64,000 nt of DNA, taken from positions 124,001 to 188,000 of the forward strand of contig NZ_JABBGJ010000010.1 in the NCBI RefSeq assembly GCF_012927345.1, read 5' to 3'. This document shows, piece by piece, positions 45,690 through 54,604 of this stretch. Position numbers and translations under genes: made by a program. The notes beneath the pieces were generated by a model. The model made no database searches, was not told the origin of the DNA, and saw only the letters and a list, made by a program, of their open reading frames with translations. The stretch comes from Paraburkholderia polaris. GTDB taxonomy: Bacteria; Pseudomonadota; Gammaproteobacteria; Burkholderiales; Burkholderiaceae. The first letter of the stretch is position 1, and each line of letters starts with the position of its first letter.

Positions 45690-46232
45690 TTACTGCCCGC
45701 CGTGATCTGACGACGGCTCTTCGGGTGAGTCTTCCAGCGATTCCTGCGACGGTCCGAGTCCACAGCCGGCGCTTGCTCCCTCGCCGATGCCGTTCGCGAT
45801 GAAACGGCCGAGCAGGTCGAGCAGGGTGGCGTGGTCGGCGGCGGAAAATCCACGCAACTGCTCGTTCAGCACGGCGGCGCCCAACCCGGGCAATTGCCGC
45901 GCGGCTTCGTGGCCCTGCGGCGTCAGCTCCAGCTTGACCATCCGGCGGTCGGCGTCGCTGCGCGTGCGCACGATAAAGCCTTTCTTTTCAAGGCGATCGA
46001 GCAGACGCGTCATCGATCCGCTGTCGTATGACATGACGCGCGACAACTCGAACGGCGTGCTCGCGCGTTGCGCGGACAACACGAGAATCACACCGATCTG
46101 CTGCGCAGTCAGTCCTAACGGTTTGACCGCACGGTCCATCCGCTCGACGAGCACATTTCGCGCTTTCGTCAGGTAATAGCCAAGACTCGATTCGAGGTGA
46201 ATCTCGTCCGCTTTGTAGGGGCCGTCAGTCAT
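45690..46232 (-). CDS. MarR-family transcriptional regulator
   Basis: The product is 180 residues from MTDGPYKADEIHLESSLGYY at 46232. The winged helix core includes LTAQQIGVILVL, TPFELSRVMSYDSGSMTRLLDRLEKKGFI and the wing RTRSDADRRMVKLELT. It probably represses itself and the downstream MFS pump until a phenolic or drug ligand binds. A palindromic operator candidate lies 134 bp upstream. Confidence 0.92.
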   Translation of the reverse strand: MTDGPYKADEIHLESSLGYYLTKARNVLVERMDRAVKPLGLTAQQIGVILVLSAQRASTPFELSRVMSYDSGSMTRLLDRLEKKGFIVRTRSDADRRMVKLELTPQGHEAARQLPGLGAAVLNEQLRGFSAADHATLLDLLGRFIANGIGEGASAGCGLGPSQESLEDSPEEPSSDHGGQ

Positions 46233-46365
46233 CGTGTATCCGGGAACATCGCCAAGCAGAACGAATTCTAGCTGCCTAAGCAGACAAGTCAAACGGGATT
46301 TCGCGTAGCGTGAACCGCGCAAAAAACAACACCACCATCGCGCGCGAAGCAAAGTATCTTGAAAT

Positions 46366-46381
46366 TTGATTGCATAGTCAA
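46366..46381. promoter_or_regulatory. MarR operator candidate
   Basis: TTGATTGCATAGTCAA is an imperfect 16-bp palindrome with TTGA/TCAA ends, the usual form of MarR boxes. It lies between the marR gene and the plus-strand gene at 46487 in an AT-rich patch. Confidence 0.55.
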
Positions 46382-46486
46382 TATTATTATAGGCAACGAG
46401 TTACGCGCGATCCGCGCCACCCGAGACCATGTTCTGACCGATTGTCTGCACGCCGCAACGGCGCCGTGCGAAAAGGATTTCCCGCG

Positions 46487-46849
46487 ATGCTGTACCTCAA
46501 AAACACCCTTGGCGGCTTGAGCCGCTCCCTGACCGATTCCGCGCTGAGCAGCTTTCAAGGGCCGCATCGCTGGTGGAGACTGGCGTTGTTCGCTGTGCTG
46601 TTCGTGCTGCCCGGCGGATCGGTGGGAGTCGCGGTGTTTGCGTGGGTTGAACATCGGCGGGTGCAGAAGGGGGCTAAGGCCGTTCCAGCGGAATCGGCGG
46701 GGTCCTCCATTGCGGCGGCGAGTGTTGCCGCGGCTTCGAGCGCGGCGCCAAGCGCCACGGGCGCTTGCCAGGCACGCTTAGGTGCGCCGTGTCGGGCTGC
46801 AGCTGGAAAGCTGGCCCGGCAAACTACGTCATCGGATTCGCGGGTTTAA
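46487..46849 (+). CDS. Small membrane protein, unknown function
   Basis: The product is 120 residues from the ATG at 46487 with AAAAGGA upstream. One hydrophobic segment (ALFAVLFVLPGGSVGVAVFAW, about 33-53) follows a soluble N-terminus (MLYLKNTLGGLSRSLTDSAL). The C-terminal third is Ala/Ser-rich and low complexity with two Cys. It is divergent from marR and may share its operator. I do not recognise the family. Confidence 0.65.
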   Translation: MLYLKNTLGGLSRSLTDSALSSFQGPHRWWRLALFAVLFVLPGGSVGVAVFAWVEHRRVQKGAKAVPAESAGSSIAAASVAAASSAAPSATGACQARLGAPCRAAAGKLARQTTSSDSRV

Positions 46850-47099
46850 TTCTTCTCTGGCAGAGCCGGCCTTCGTTGCCTGAGTGGCGTTTTTGCCGCC
46901 GCCAAAGGCCACGAAGCCGGTAACAGCACGTAACCATCCCGACACCCTAAGTAACACACCTCCGCCTTCCCCCGCATTACCCTTTCAGTTTCCCGCGCCC
47001 AAGCGGTCCCATACGCTAACATCCCGGCAGAGCCATGATCTCGCCCGGCCGGCAGTGCCGCCATCGGCCGCACTGCGGCGTCCTGAAGGAATCCATTGC

Positions 47100-48668
47100 A
47101 TGCAGTTTGATCGAATCTCGCGCGCGCGGACGCTTGCGCCCCGCGCCCTGACTATTGCAGTAGCCGCTGCCCTCGCCACCCTGCTGGCCGGGTGTGCGGT
47201 CGGCCCTGACTACAAGCGGCCCGCGGCCGAAATCCCCGCGTCCTATAAGGAAGCCGCACCCGGCTGGAAAGTCGCCCAGCCGGCCGATCAGCAAGACCGC
47301 GGCGACTGGTGGACCATCTACGAAGACCCGCAACTCAACGCGCTCGAAGACAAGCTGAACGCGTCGAATCAGACCATCGCCCAATTTGCCGCCGCCTATC
47401 GCCAGGCACGTGCGCTGGTCGGCGAAGCGCGCGCGGCGTATTTCCCGACCGTCGGGGCATCGGCAGGCGGTACGCGTTCCGGCTTTGGTTCGTCGTCCAG
47501 TGGCAACGCGACCACCACCTCAAGCCGCTCCGGCGTCAACAACAGCTACAACGTGCAACTCGACGCAAGCTGGGAGCCGGACTTGTGGGGTTCGGTCACC
47601 CGCTCGGTGAATTCGCAGAAAGCCGGCCAACAGGGCGCGGCCGCCGATCTGGCGAATGCGCGGCTGTCCGCCCAGGCCACGCTCGCGCAAACCTATTTCT
47701 CGCTGCGTGCGCTCGACTCCACCCAGAAGCTGCTCGACGACACCGTCGTCGCCTATCAGCGCTCGCTGCAGCTCACGCAGAATCAGTACGCGGCGGGCGT
47801 CGCCGCACGCTCGGACGTCATTCAGGCACAAACGCAGTTGCAATCGGCGCAAGCGGCCGCAATCGACAACGGTGTGCAGCGCGCGCAGGACGAGCACGCG
47901 ATCGCCGTGCTCGTCGGCGAGCCGGCCTCGACCTTCTCGATTCCGCCGATGCCGCTGACCGCCACGCCGCCCGCCGTGCCCGCGCAGATGCCGTCGGCGC
48001 TGCTCGAGCGGCGTCCGGATATTGCGTCGGCCGAGCGCAAGGCGGCGGCGGCGAACGAACAGATCGGCGTCGCCATCGCGGCGTTCTTCCCGTCGCTCAC
48101 GCTGTCGGCTACCGGCGGCTTCGAAAGTTCGGTGTTCTCGCAGCTGCTGACCTTGCCGTCGCGCTTCTGGACGCTCGGCCCGCAACTCGCCGGCACGATC
48201 TTCGACGCCGGCTTGCGACAGGCAAAGACCGAAGCCGCTCGCGCTGTCTACGATCAGGACGTCGCGACGTACCGTCAAACGATTCTGGCGGCGTTCCAGG
48301 ACGTCGAAGACAATCTCGCCTCGCAGCGCATCCTTGAACAGGAAATCGTCGTGCAGCGGCAAGCGGTGGATTCGGCGCGTCAGGCGGTCACCATCGTCAC
48401 GAACGAGTACAAAGCGGGTACGGTCGGCTACGTCAACGTGCTGACCGCGCAGACCACGGCCTTCCTGACTGAGCAGAAGCTCGAGAGCCTCGCAGGGCAG
48501 CGGATGGTGTCGTCGGTGGGTCTGGTAAAGGCGCTCGGCGGTGGTTGGGATGCGTCGCAAATGAATCGCGAAACGGGCGATATGGCGGCGCCCGCGCCGC
48601 TGCCGGCAGCGTCGGCCACGCCGGTGGCGCAAAGCGGCGCCGCGCCGCAACCGGCGCAGAGCAACTAG
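47100..48668 (+). CDS. Outer-membrane efflux lipoprotein, NodT family
   Basis: The product is 522 residues from the ATG at 47100. The N-terminus has a signal peptide and lipobox LATLLAGCAVGPDYKRP. The body shows the duplicated TolC-like architecture: two outer-membrane efflux protein repeats with long alpha-helical coiled-coil regions. A low-complexity Ala/Pro tail ends the protein. It forms the outer-membrane channel of a tripartite pump, but no RND pump or adaptor gene adjoins it; the nearest pump is the MFS transporter 1.5 kb away. Confidence 0.92.
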   Translation: MQFDRISRARTLAPRALTIAVAAALATLLAGCAVGPDYKRPAAEIPASYKEAAPGWKVAQPADQQDRGDWWTIYEDPQLNALEDKLNASNQTIAQFAAAYRQARALVGEARAAYFPTVGASAGGTRSGFGSSSSGNATTTSSRSGVNNSYNVQLDASWEPDLWGSVTRSVNSQKAGQQGAAADLANARLSAQATLAQTYFSLRALDSTQKLLDDTVVAYQRSLQLTQNQYAAGVAARSDVIQAQTQLQSAQAAAIDNGVQRAQDEHAIAVLVGEPASTFSIPPMPLTATPPAVPAQMPSALLERRPDIASAERKAAAANEQIGVAIAAFFPSLTLSATGGFESSVFSQLLTLPSRFWTLGPQLAGTIFDAGLRQAKTEAARAVYDQDVATYRQTILAAFQDVEDNLASQRILEQEIVVQRQAVDSARQAVTIVTNEYKAGTVGYVNVLTAQTTAFLTEQKLESLAGQRMVSSVGLVKALGGGWDASQMNRETGDMAAPAPLPAASATPVAQSGAAPQPAQSN

Positions 48669-48774
48669 GCGCGCGGGGCAAACCGGCCCCCGCTTCGCAC
48701 TGCCCGAACTGCGGCGGTGAGAACGGCGAGCCTATCCCCGCACCGCAATCGCGCACGCGCGCGAGGCATCCGCC

Positions 48775-49554
48775 TCAGCGCACGAACGTCAACGCAACCG
48801 TATCGGGTCCGCTTGGCCGGCCCAAGAGATTCAACAGCCCCGCGAGGTTGTCGCGCGCTTCCGGGGCGGCACTGGCCGTCCCATGAAACGATGTCGAGAC
48901 TGCCGACACCGCACCGTTGCCGGTTAGCATCAGCGGCCCCTTGAGGGTCGTCAGATCAAGCGTGGACGACGTACCCTGCGCCTGGAACAGCAGCCGATAA
49001 GAGCCCAGCGGCTTGACCAGCGAAACGCGCGAACTGACATCGTTGAGCGTCACGGTCAGCTGGCCGAACGCCTCCTGATTGAAGCTGCGCCAATCCGACC
49101 ATGCCAGGCGCACGTCGCCTTGCAGATCGAGCGTATTGAACGGTGCGCCGAGGCCGCTCAGCAGCGACGCCGGCACCGCCATCGCGCCCGGCGAAACGGT
49201 GGCGCTGCGCGGGGTGATATCGACGGTGATCGGGTCGGGCATCGCTTCGCTGTGCCGCATGATCATCCGTACACGGCCGGTGAAGAGCGGCCAGAACGCC
49301 GTGCGCCATTCGATCCGCCCCGGCAGCAGGGTCGCCGCGCTCATGTCGGAACCGGCGGCGAGCATCAGCGTGGCCGAGCCGTGCCACAGCGAGCCGGCCG
49401 GATCGACGAGATTGACGTGGCCCCGGGTCTGTTTGGCGAACTGCGGCGTAATCCAGGCGGCCGGCAACAGCGTGAGCATCACGGCGGCGCTCGCCAGCAC
49501 CGCGACCGCCAGCCAGGGTAGCGCGACGCGCAGGCGCCGCATCCAGTAAGTCAT
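48775..49554 (-). CDS. gspN: Type II secretion system protein N
   Basis: The product is 259 residues, one N-terminal membrane helix (LRVALPWLAVAVLASAAVMLTLL) and a periplasmic domain with the T2SS GspN-type SLWHGSATLMLAAG and RIEWRTAFWPLFTGRVRM motifs. GspN is an accessory subunit of many beta-proteobacterial T2SS clusters. It is the last gene of the leftward gspK-L-M-N unit, 22 bp after gspM. Confidence 0.88.
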   Translation of the reverse strand: MTYWMRRLRVALPWLAVAVLASAAVMLTLLPAAWITPQFAKQTRGHVNLVDPAGSLWHGSATLMLAAGSDMSAATLLPGRIEWRTAFWPLFTGRVRMIMRHSEAMPDPITVDITPRSATVSPGAMAVPASLLSGLGAPFNTLDLQGDVRLAWSDWRSFNQEAFGQLTVTLNDVSSRVSLVKPLGSYRLLFQAQGTSSTLDLTTLKGPLMLTGNGAVSAVSTSFHGTASAAPEARDNLAGLLNLLGRPSGPDTVALTFVR

Positions 49555-49576
49555 GCGAGATCCTGTAACAGCGCGG

Positions 49577-50080
49577 TCATTTCGCGGTAGACGGCTGCAG
49601 CGACGCCGTCAGGTCCACCTGGCCGTCTTCCTTGAGGGCGGTGACGTGCGCCTCGGCGACCTGCACCTTGAACTGCTTGCGCGCGTCGTCGACCCAGCTC
49701 GTCCACGCGGGGAACGACGCATTCTTCATCTGAATCTGCACCGCGTTACCGATCACCTGTACCTGGGTCGCGGCAAGGCCGTGATCGCTGAGCGAGGCGG
49801 TAAGCGCGTCCTTCAGCGCAGCGCCAGTCGGCGCGACACCTTGAGCCGCTGCGGAGAGCTGGCGTGCCTCATTCGACTCCGCGGTCATCTGTGCCAACTG
49901 ACGCTGCAAGCTGGGCAGCGATTCACGCAGATGCGCGCGGCCATCCTGTGCCGGCGCCCACAGCACCGACCACGCGATCACCACGGCCAGCGCCCCGCCG
50001 CCCCATACCAGCAGCGTTTTTTCGCGCTCGGTGCGCTGGTCCCAGAATCCAGCCCAGCTTTGGGCGAGTTCAGCTTTCAT
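49577..50080 (-). CDS. gspM: Type II secretion system protein M
   Basis: The product is 167 residues from MKAELAQSWAGFWDQRTERE at 50080, whose ATG overlaps the gspL stop. A single membrane helix (LLVWGGGALAVVIAWSVLWA) near residue 25 is followed by a ferredoxin-like periplasmic domain. GspM pairs with GspL in the inner-membrane platform. Confidence 0.92.
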   Translation of the reverse strand: MKAELAQSWAGFWDQRTEREKTLLVWGGGALAVVIAWSVLWAPAQDGRAHLRESLPSLQRQLAQMTAESNEARQLSAAAQGVAPTGAALKDALTASLSDHGLAATQVQVIGNAVQIQMKNASFPAWTSWVDDARKQFKVQVAEAHVTALKEDGQVDLTASLQPSTAK

Positions 50081-51498
50081 TGTCCGTTCCTGATGGTCCA
50101 CTTGCCGGTGTTGCTGTCGATCGCGCCGGTCAGGCCGTTGCGCGCAAGGCGCTTGGCGAAATCAGCGTCGAGTTTCACCTCGGGCTTGAAGGTCACATCC
50201 AGCCGCCGGTCGTGATAGTCGAGCGCCGCGATGCCGTTGACCGGCACCGGCGCCAACGAACGCGCGAGGCCGTCGGCGAGCGACAAAAAATCGTCCGGCG
50301 ACAGTTCACCCGCCGCCACCCGCAACTGCTGCAACTGGCGCGACATCTGATCGGGCGCATCGAGCACGACCGTCGTCTTCGGGAAAGTGTTGAGGAGCAG
50401 CTCGGTCATCTGCGTGTTGATTGCGTCGCGCTCACGCGAGAGCATCAGCCACTGCACGTTCGCGCCGACAAGCGCGATCACCAGCGCGCCGACCGCCAGC
50501 ATGACCGGCAGGCGCAGACGCCGCAACGTCGCGCGGTCGAGCCGCCACGGTTGCGAGGCAAATTCGAACTGACACAGGTCGAAGCGGCACGCCAGCGCGC
50601 GGCGCGCAAGTTGCTCGAACGGCAACGGGCTGGCCCCGTGCACGTAGGCGGCGAGCTTCGCCGGACTGGTTGCTGCGAGACTCGGCTCGTTGCCGGGCAC
50701 CTCGGTCAGCATGTACAGCGAGACCGGCGCTGCGCCGGCGAGCGCGCTGAGCGTCGCGTTCACGGCGCTAGCCGGCACCGCCAGTCCTTCGCCTTGCACG
50801 CCGCGCGCGATAGCCAGCTCGACGCGTGGCGCGCCGTTGGCCACCATGTTTTCGACTGCGCCTTCAAGTAGCAACGCGGGCGCGGTCTGGACAACGGCGC
50901 CGAGCACGGCCGCCACCATCGGCAACACCGACGCGACGCCTGGCGCCACCACCGGCGCGACACCCGGCAGCGACGTCGCCACGCTAGCGGAGCCCGCCAT
51001 GACCGGCTCGCCCGCATTGACCATTTCCGCGACTTCGGCGGGTGTATCGAGCGGGACGCCTTGCGGCAGACAGCGCGTGACCGGCACGGCGCGCACGCTG
51101 CGGTGGCCGGCTGCGGCAAAGCCTTCGCAGATGAAGCGGAACCAGCCGCGGTCGATGATCGCGAGCAACTGCCGGCCGCCCGCGACCGGCTGCGGATCGA
51201 CGGCGATGTGACAGGTTTGCGGGTCCTGGATCAGCTGATCCTCGACGATATTGGGCAATGCCTGACGCAGCCGCGGGCCGCGCAATGGCGGCAGCTTGGC
51301 GGGCATCATCAGCAGGTCGCGGGCGGCGACCATCAGCACCGTCGACGAGGCGCGCGGCAGCAGCGCGAGCGCCGAGCGGCCCGCGCGTTGGGTGCGGCCC
51401 GACTTGTCGAGCAACACGAACGGCAACTCCGGCAGTTGCCATTCCTGCGATGGCACCGCCGGATCACGCGGCGGCAATAGAACGATCAGCGTGCTCAA
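50077..51498 (-). CDS. gspL: Type II secretion system protein L
   Basis: The product is 473 residues from a TTG at 51498 (AGAGAGAG lies upstream). A large actin-like cytoplasmic domain, which recruits the GspE ATPase, precedes one membrane helix (LPVMLAVGALVIALVGANVQW near 325) and a periplasmic domain. It overlaps gspM by four bases. Confidence 0.9.
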   Translation of the reverse strand: MSTLIVLLPPRDPAVPSQEWQLPELPFVLLDKSGRTQRAGRSALALLPRASSTVLMVAARDLLMMPAKLPPLRGPRLRQALPNIVEDQLIQDPQTCHIAVDPQPVAGGRQLLAIIDRGWFRFICEGFAAAGHRSVRAVPVTRCLPQGVPLDTPAEVAEMVNAGEPVMAGSASVATSLPGVAPVVAPGVASVLPMVAAVLGAVVQTAPALLLEGAVENMVANGAPRVELAIARGVQGEGLAVPASAVNATLSALAGAAPVSLYMLTEVPGNEPSLAATSPAKLAAYVHGASPLPFEQLARRALACRFDLCQFEFASQPWRLDRATLRRLRLPVMLAVGALVIALVGANVQWLMLSRERDAINTQMTELLLNTFPKTTVVLDAPDQMSRQLQQLRVAAGELSPDDFLSLADGLARSLAPVPVNGIAALDYHDRRLDVTFKPEVKLDADFAKRLARNGLTGAIDSNTGKWTIRNGQ

Positions 51499-51526
51499 AG
51501 GCCACTCTCTCTGGGAAAGGCGTTAT

Positions 51527-52858
51527 TCATAGTTGATCTTGTACCCGCACGATACGCGTAGTGTGAGTCAATGCATCGCGATAGACGAGGGTCGTGCGGT
51601 CCACTTCCGCACGTTCGTGCTGCACACGGCCGTGAATCAGAAAGTAGTTCGTGTTGACGTCCATTTCATTCGGATCGATTGTGGCCGACGGTACGCCGGC
51701 GCCGCTCAAGGCGAGTTGCACGTCGCTGACGTTATGGAAAAACACTGTCTGCCGACGCGCGACGAAGGCTTGCGCGGCGGACAGGCTCATTCCCGGCACG
51801 ATCGCCGCGATGACTTCGGCGGAAGCCGTATTCATGTTGACCGGCGACACGGTCGGCAGCACGGTGACGAACGGCCGCAAGCGCGCGACCATTTCCGGCG
51901 TATAGCCGGGGATATCGAGCAGCGAATCGACGCTGGTCATTTGCAGCGGCGCGACCGCCGCGTTGTCGTCGCCGTCTTCGATACCGGGTTTGTCGGTGAA
52001 GCTGCCGCCGGTGGCGCCGCCGCCCGCGGTGATCGGGGTCGCCGTTGTCCCGCTGGGGGACGTGACCTGCTGAAAACGTGTCGCCGATTGAGCGAGACTC
52101 GTGCGAACCTGGACGGCGGTGGCTTTCGCCAGCTGGCTGTTTACGCCGAGCGACACGAGCAGACGCTGATAGGCGCCGATCTGTTCCGTGTTCAGTTGCA
52201 TGATGCCGGGAGCTGGGCTCGAGACCAGATTACGGAGGTTGAATTTCGCCTGGGCGTCTTCGATTGAACCTGAGAGGAAGGTCTCCTGGCCTTGCTCGGC
52301 TCTGACTTCACCTATTTGTCCGAGGAAATCCGACAGGCGGGTTTTGGCGATGGGGACGCCCCATAGGCCGCCTAAATAGGTGATGCCTGCTGAGGTGTCG
52401 CCCTCTGAGCGGAGGATCAGGCGCGTCCAGTCAAGCGCGCCTCGTGCGATCCATTGCGCCTGGGATAGGAGGCGCTGGTTTTCTATCCTTCGGATTTGGA
52501 CTTGCTGGCGCCAGAGCATGCCCGATACCAGGATCGCTGATAGCGCGACTACTAGTAGGGCGCTGATGATGGCAACTCCGTGTTGGGTTGCCTGCGCTGA
52601 GGTCGGTTGTTTGCCTGCGGCGCTGGTCTTTTCTTGGCTTTTTTGCCTGCTTGGCGTTTTTGTCTGTGCGCTTGCGGTGTTGGCCTTTTCTTGGCTTCTC
52701 TGCCGACTGCTCGGCGCTTTTGTCTGTGCGCTTACGGCGTTGGCCTTTCCTTGTTTTGCTTTTGGTTTATTAGCGTTCCCCCTGTGCGGGGGGGCACCTA
52801 CTTTTCTTTGCCGGCTGCAAAGAAAAGTAGGCAAAAGAAAGCAGCTCAAACCGCTCAT
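51527..52858 (-). CDS. gspK: Type II secretion minor pseudopilin K with a repeat-derived N-terminus
   Basis: The GspK core starts near QHGVAIISALLVVALSAILVSG (prepilin-like G-V cleavage site and hydrophobic helix) and continues with the GspK domain to the end (TTLVYRDALTHTTRIVRVQDQL). Upstream, the frame contains no ATG, GTG or TTG until sequence from repeat copy B. The first ATG is at 52858, giving 443 residues. Its N-terminal about 80 residues (Lys/Gln/Ser-rich, with two copies of an SAQTK-PS unit) come from the repeat. The true start is unclear and could be a non-standard codon close to the helix. The core is intact, so function may persist. Confidence 0.75.
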   Translation of the reverse strand: MSGLSCFLLPTFLCSRQRKVGAPPHRGNANKPKAKQGKANAVSAQTKAPSSRQRSQEKANTASAQTKTPSRQKSQEKTSAAGKQPTSAQATQHGVAIISALLVVALSAILVSGMLWRQQVQIRRIENQRLLSQAQWIARGALDWTRLILRSEGDTSAGITYLGGLWGVPIAKTRLSDFLGQIGEVRAEQGQETFLSGSIEDAQAKFNLRNLVSSPAPGIMQLNTEQIGAYQRLLVSLGVNSQLAKATAVQVRTSLAQSATRFQQVTSPSGTTATPITAGGGATGGSFTDKPGIEDGDDNAAVAPLQMTSVDSLLDIPGYTPEMVARLRPFVTVLPTVSPVNMNTASAEVIAAIVPGMSLSAAQAFVARRQTVFFHNVSDVQLALSGAGVPSATIDPNEMDVNTNYFLIHGRVQHERAEVDRTTLVYRDALTHTTRIVRVQDQL

Positions 52859-52973
52859 GCTAAGCGGGAACCGTAGCTCAGAACCGCCAGTGGCTCCGTG
52901 GAATCCGTGTTCTCTCACATTCGGCGTCAGTGACAAAGGCGTCATTCTTCCGGCGGCGCTGCGCGCGCCGAAG
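52764..52973 (-). repeat. Dispersed repeat, copy B (inverted)
   Basis: Minus-strand copy of the family. Stem CCTACTTTTCTTTGC/GCAAAGAAAAGTAGG (52797-52831) has a loop of 5 nt. Its A-rich tail reads into the gspK frame and is partly duplicated (two CAGACAAAA-GCGCC-like units). It faces copy C, 189 bp away, as an inverted pair. Confidence 0.85.
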
Positions 52974-53161
52974 CGTACTTCAGAAAACCAGTGCTCAGAT
53001 TTTTTTGCAGCAGGTGCCGTCGACTTCGCCTCGGCGAGGTGCCTGATTAGTCGGTGGCGAATTGCACAGGCGCTCGAAGTGAAAGGCAGTAATTGCGAAT
53101 GGGGCGGGACCGAGCGAACCACTGGTTTTTTGAAGTGCTCTTCCGGCGAGCACGTAGTGCG

Positions 53162-53354
53162 AGACGGGAGGTATGACGCCCTTGTCACAGACGCCTGAAG
53201 GGGCAGGGGCACTGACTCCACGGAGCCACTACGCCTTCCAGGCAAAGGTGCCCACTTAGCATTAGCGGTTTGAGCCGCTTTCTTTTGCCTACTTTTCTTT
53301 GCGGCGGCAAAGAAAAGTAGGTGCCTGCCCCGCACAGGGGCGACGCTAATAGAC
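53162..53354 (+). repeat. Dispersed repeat, copy C
   Basis: Plus-strand copy lying between gspK and gspJ. Stem CCTACTTTTCTTTGC (53288-53302) pairs over 15 bp with GCAAAGAAAAGTAGG (53307-53321), loop GGCG. An A/C-rich tail with two GTCGCGGAGACAA units runs to about 53520 next to the gspJ stop. No gene is evident in 52974-53531. Confidence 0.85.
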
Positions 53355-53531
53355 GAAAAGCAATTCAAGGAAAGGCCAACGCCATAAGAGCGCAGACAAA
53401 ACCGCCAGGCAGCAGGCAAAGGAGCCAAGGAAAAGCACCGCCGCAGGCGCCCAGACACAGAGCGTCGCGGAGACAACAACAACGAAAACGAAAATCCAGA
53501 CCGTCGCGGAGACAAAAAAGAAAACCTCATT

Positions 53532-54209
53532 TCATTCTCCGACGAGAAAAACCCGCGTAATAGGCCGCGCCAACGACTTACCCCCGACACTCACTTCCAG
53601 CCCAGTCACCGACCGCGGCAGCGGCGCATTCCCCAACTGGGGCACCTTCAAATTATTATCGTTCTCCGTAATCGCACTCTGCACATCCTTCATCTGCGTG
53701 GACCAGCCAACCTTCGGCACATACAAACGAGCCGAAATAGCACCGACGCCGCCCATCAAAGGCACCGCCGTCCAGTCATCTCCCTCGCCACCGCGCAGCG
53801 CACTCCGCAACTCGCCCACATTCTCCAACGGCGGCGACGCATACCGAACCACACGCCCCTCGGACACGCGATACCTCACCACCTGCAAACGTGGCGCGGT
53901 CCCCGGCAACAACGTCTCCCGCACGATCTGCAGCACGCTGCCGCTGACCGACACGGCCGCCTGGCCAGCCTCATCATCCGACGCGGCCTGCCGCGCGTCG
54001 ATCCGCATCTGGTCGAATAGCTGCGCAAAGACGCGCTCGTCTTCCATCGCGTTCGTAATCGTCTGCCGGCCACGAATGATCTGGTCCAACCCGCGCCACG
54101 ACAACACGGCAATCACCGCCATGATCGCAATCGCAACCAGCAACTCGATCAGCGTGAAACCACGCGCGCCCATTCGGCCGCGGCGCTTAGAGCGAACGGT
54201 TGTTTTCAT
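53532..54209 (-). CDS. gspJ: Type II secretion minor pseudopilin J
   Basis: The product is 225 residues with a prepilin leader ending in GARG, followed by FTLIELLVAIAIMAVIAVLSW (N-methylated Phe and Glu at +5). It joins the tip of the pseudopilus with GspH, GspI and GspK. It overlaps gspI by 23 bp. Its 3' end abuts the tail of repeat copy C. Confidence 0.92.
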   Translation of the reverse strand: MKTTVRSKRRGRMGARGFTLIELLVAIAIMAVIAVLSWRGLDQIIRGRQTITNAMEDERVFAQLFDQMRIDARQAASDDEAGQAAVSVSGSVLQIVRETLLPGTAPRLQVVRYRVSEGRVVRYASPPLENVGELRSALRGGEGDDWTAVPLMGGVGAISARLYVPKVGWSTQMKDVQSAITENDNNLKVPQLGNAPLPRSVTGLEVSVGGKSLARPITRVFLVGE

Positions 54210-54603
54210 TCGCGACCACCGTCACCATCTGGGCAAGATTGCCGGAACGCCCAGGCGTCGTCACCATCACTTCCACGCGGCGAAACACCGGGTTCGGCGT
54301 CGCCGTCACTTGCTCGGTACAGATCAACTCCAAATTGCCCTGCGAGCAGTCAAAACTCGTCGAGCCGACGTTCGGCCAGCCATGCGTCAAATGCAATTGC
54401 GCCAGCGCATTGTCCGCGCTCCATCCCGCCAGTAGCCGTTGATGCAAATCGGCTTCGCCGTTCGCCAGACTCCCCACCGCACGCAAGGACGCCGCCAACG
54501 CAATCGCAATGATCGCCAGCGCCACCAGCACTTCGATCATCGTAAAACCGCGCTGCGAATCACACTGCGATACGCGCGCGCCCATGTCCCTGCAACGACG
54601 CAT
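54187..54603 (-). CDS. gspI: Type II secretion minor pseudopilin I
   Basis: The product is 138 residues from the ATG at 54603, overlapping the gspH end. The prepilin site is SQRG followed by FTMIEVLVALAIIAIALAASL. GspI is the initiator of the minor pseudopilin tip complex. Length is typical. Confidence 0.92.
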   Translation of the reverse strand: MRRCRDMGARVSQCDSQRGFTMIEVLVALAIIAIALAASLRAVGSLANGEADLHQRLLAGWSADNALAQLHLTHGWPNVGSTSFDCSQGNLELICTEQVTATPNPVFRRVEVMVTTPGRSGNLAQMVTVVANENNRSL

Positions 54604-54604
54604 C

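Noticed and set aside
52859-53590. Full 687-residue version of the gspK frame
   Set aside because: The extra N-terminal part crosses both repeat copies and reads antisense to copy C; its composition is unlike any pseudopilin.
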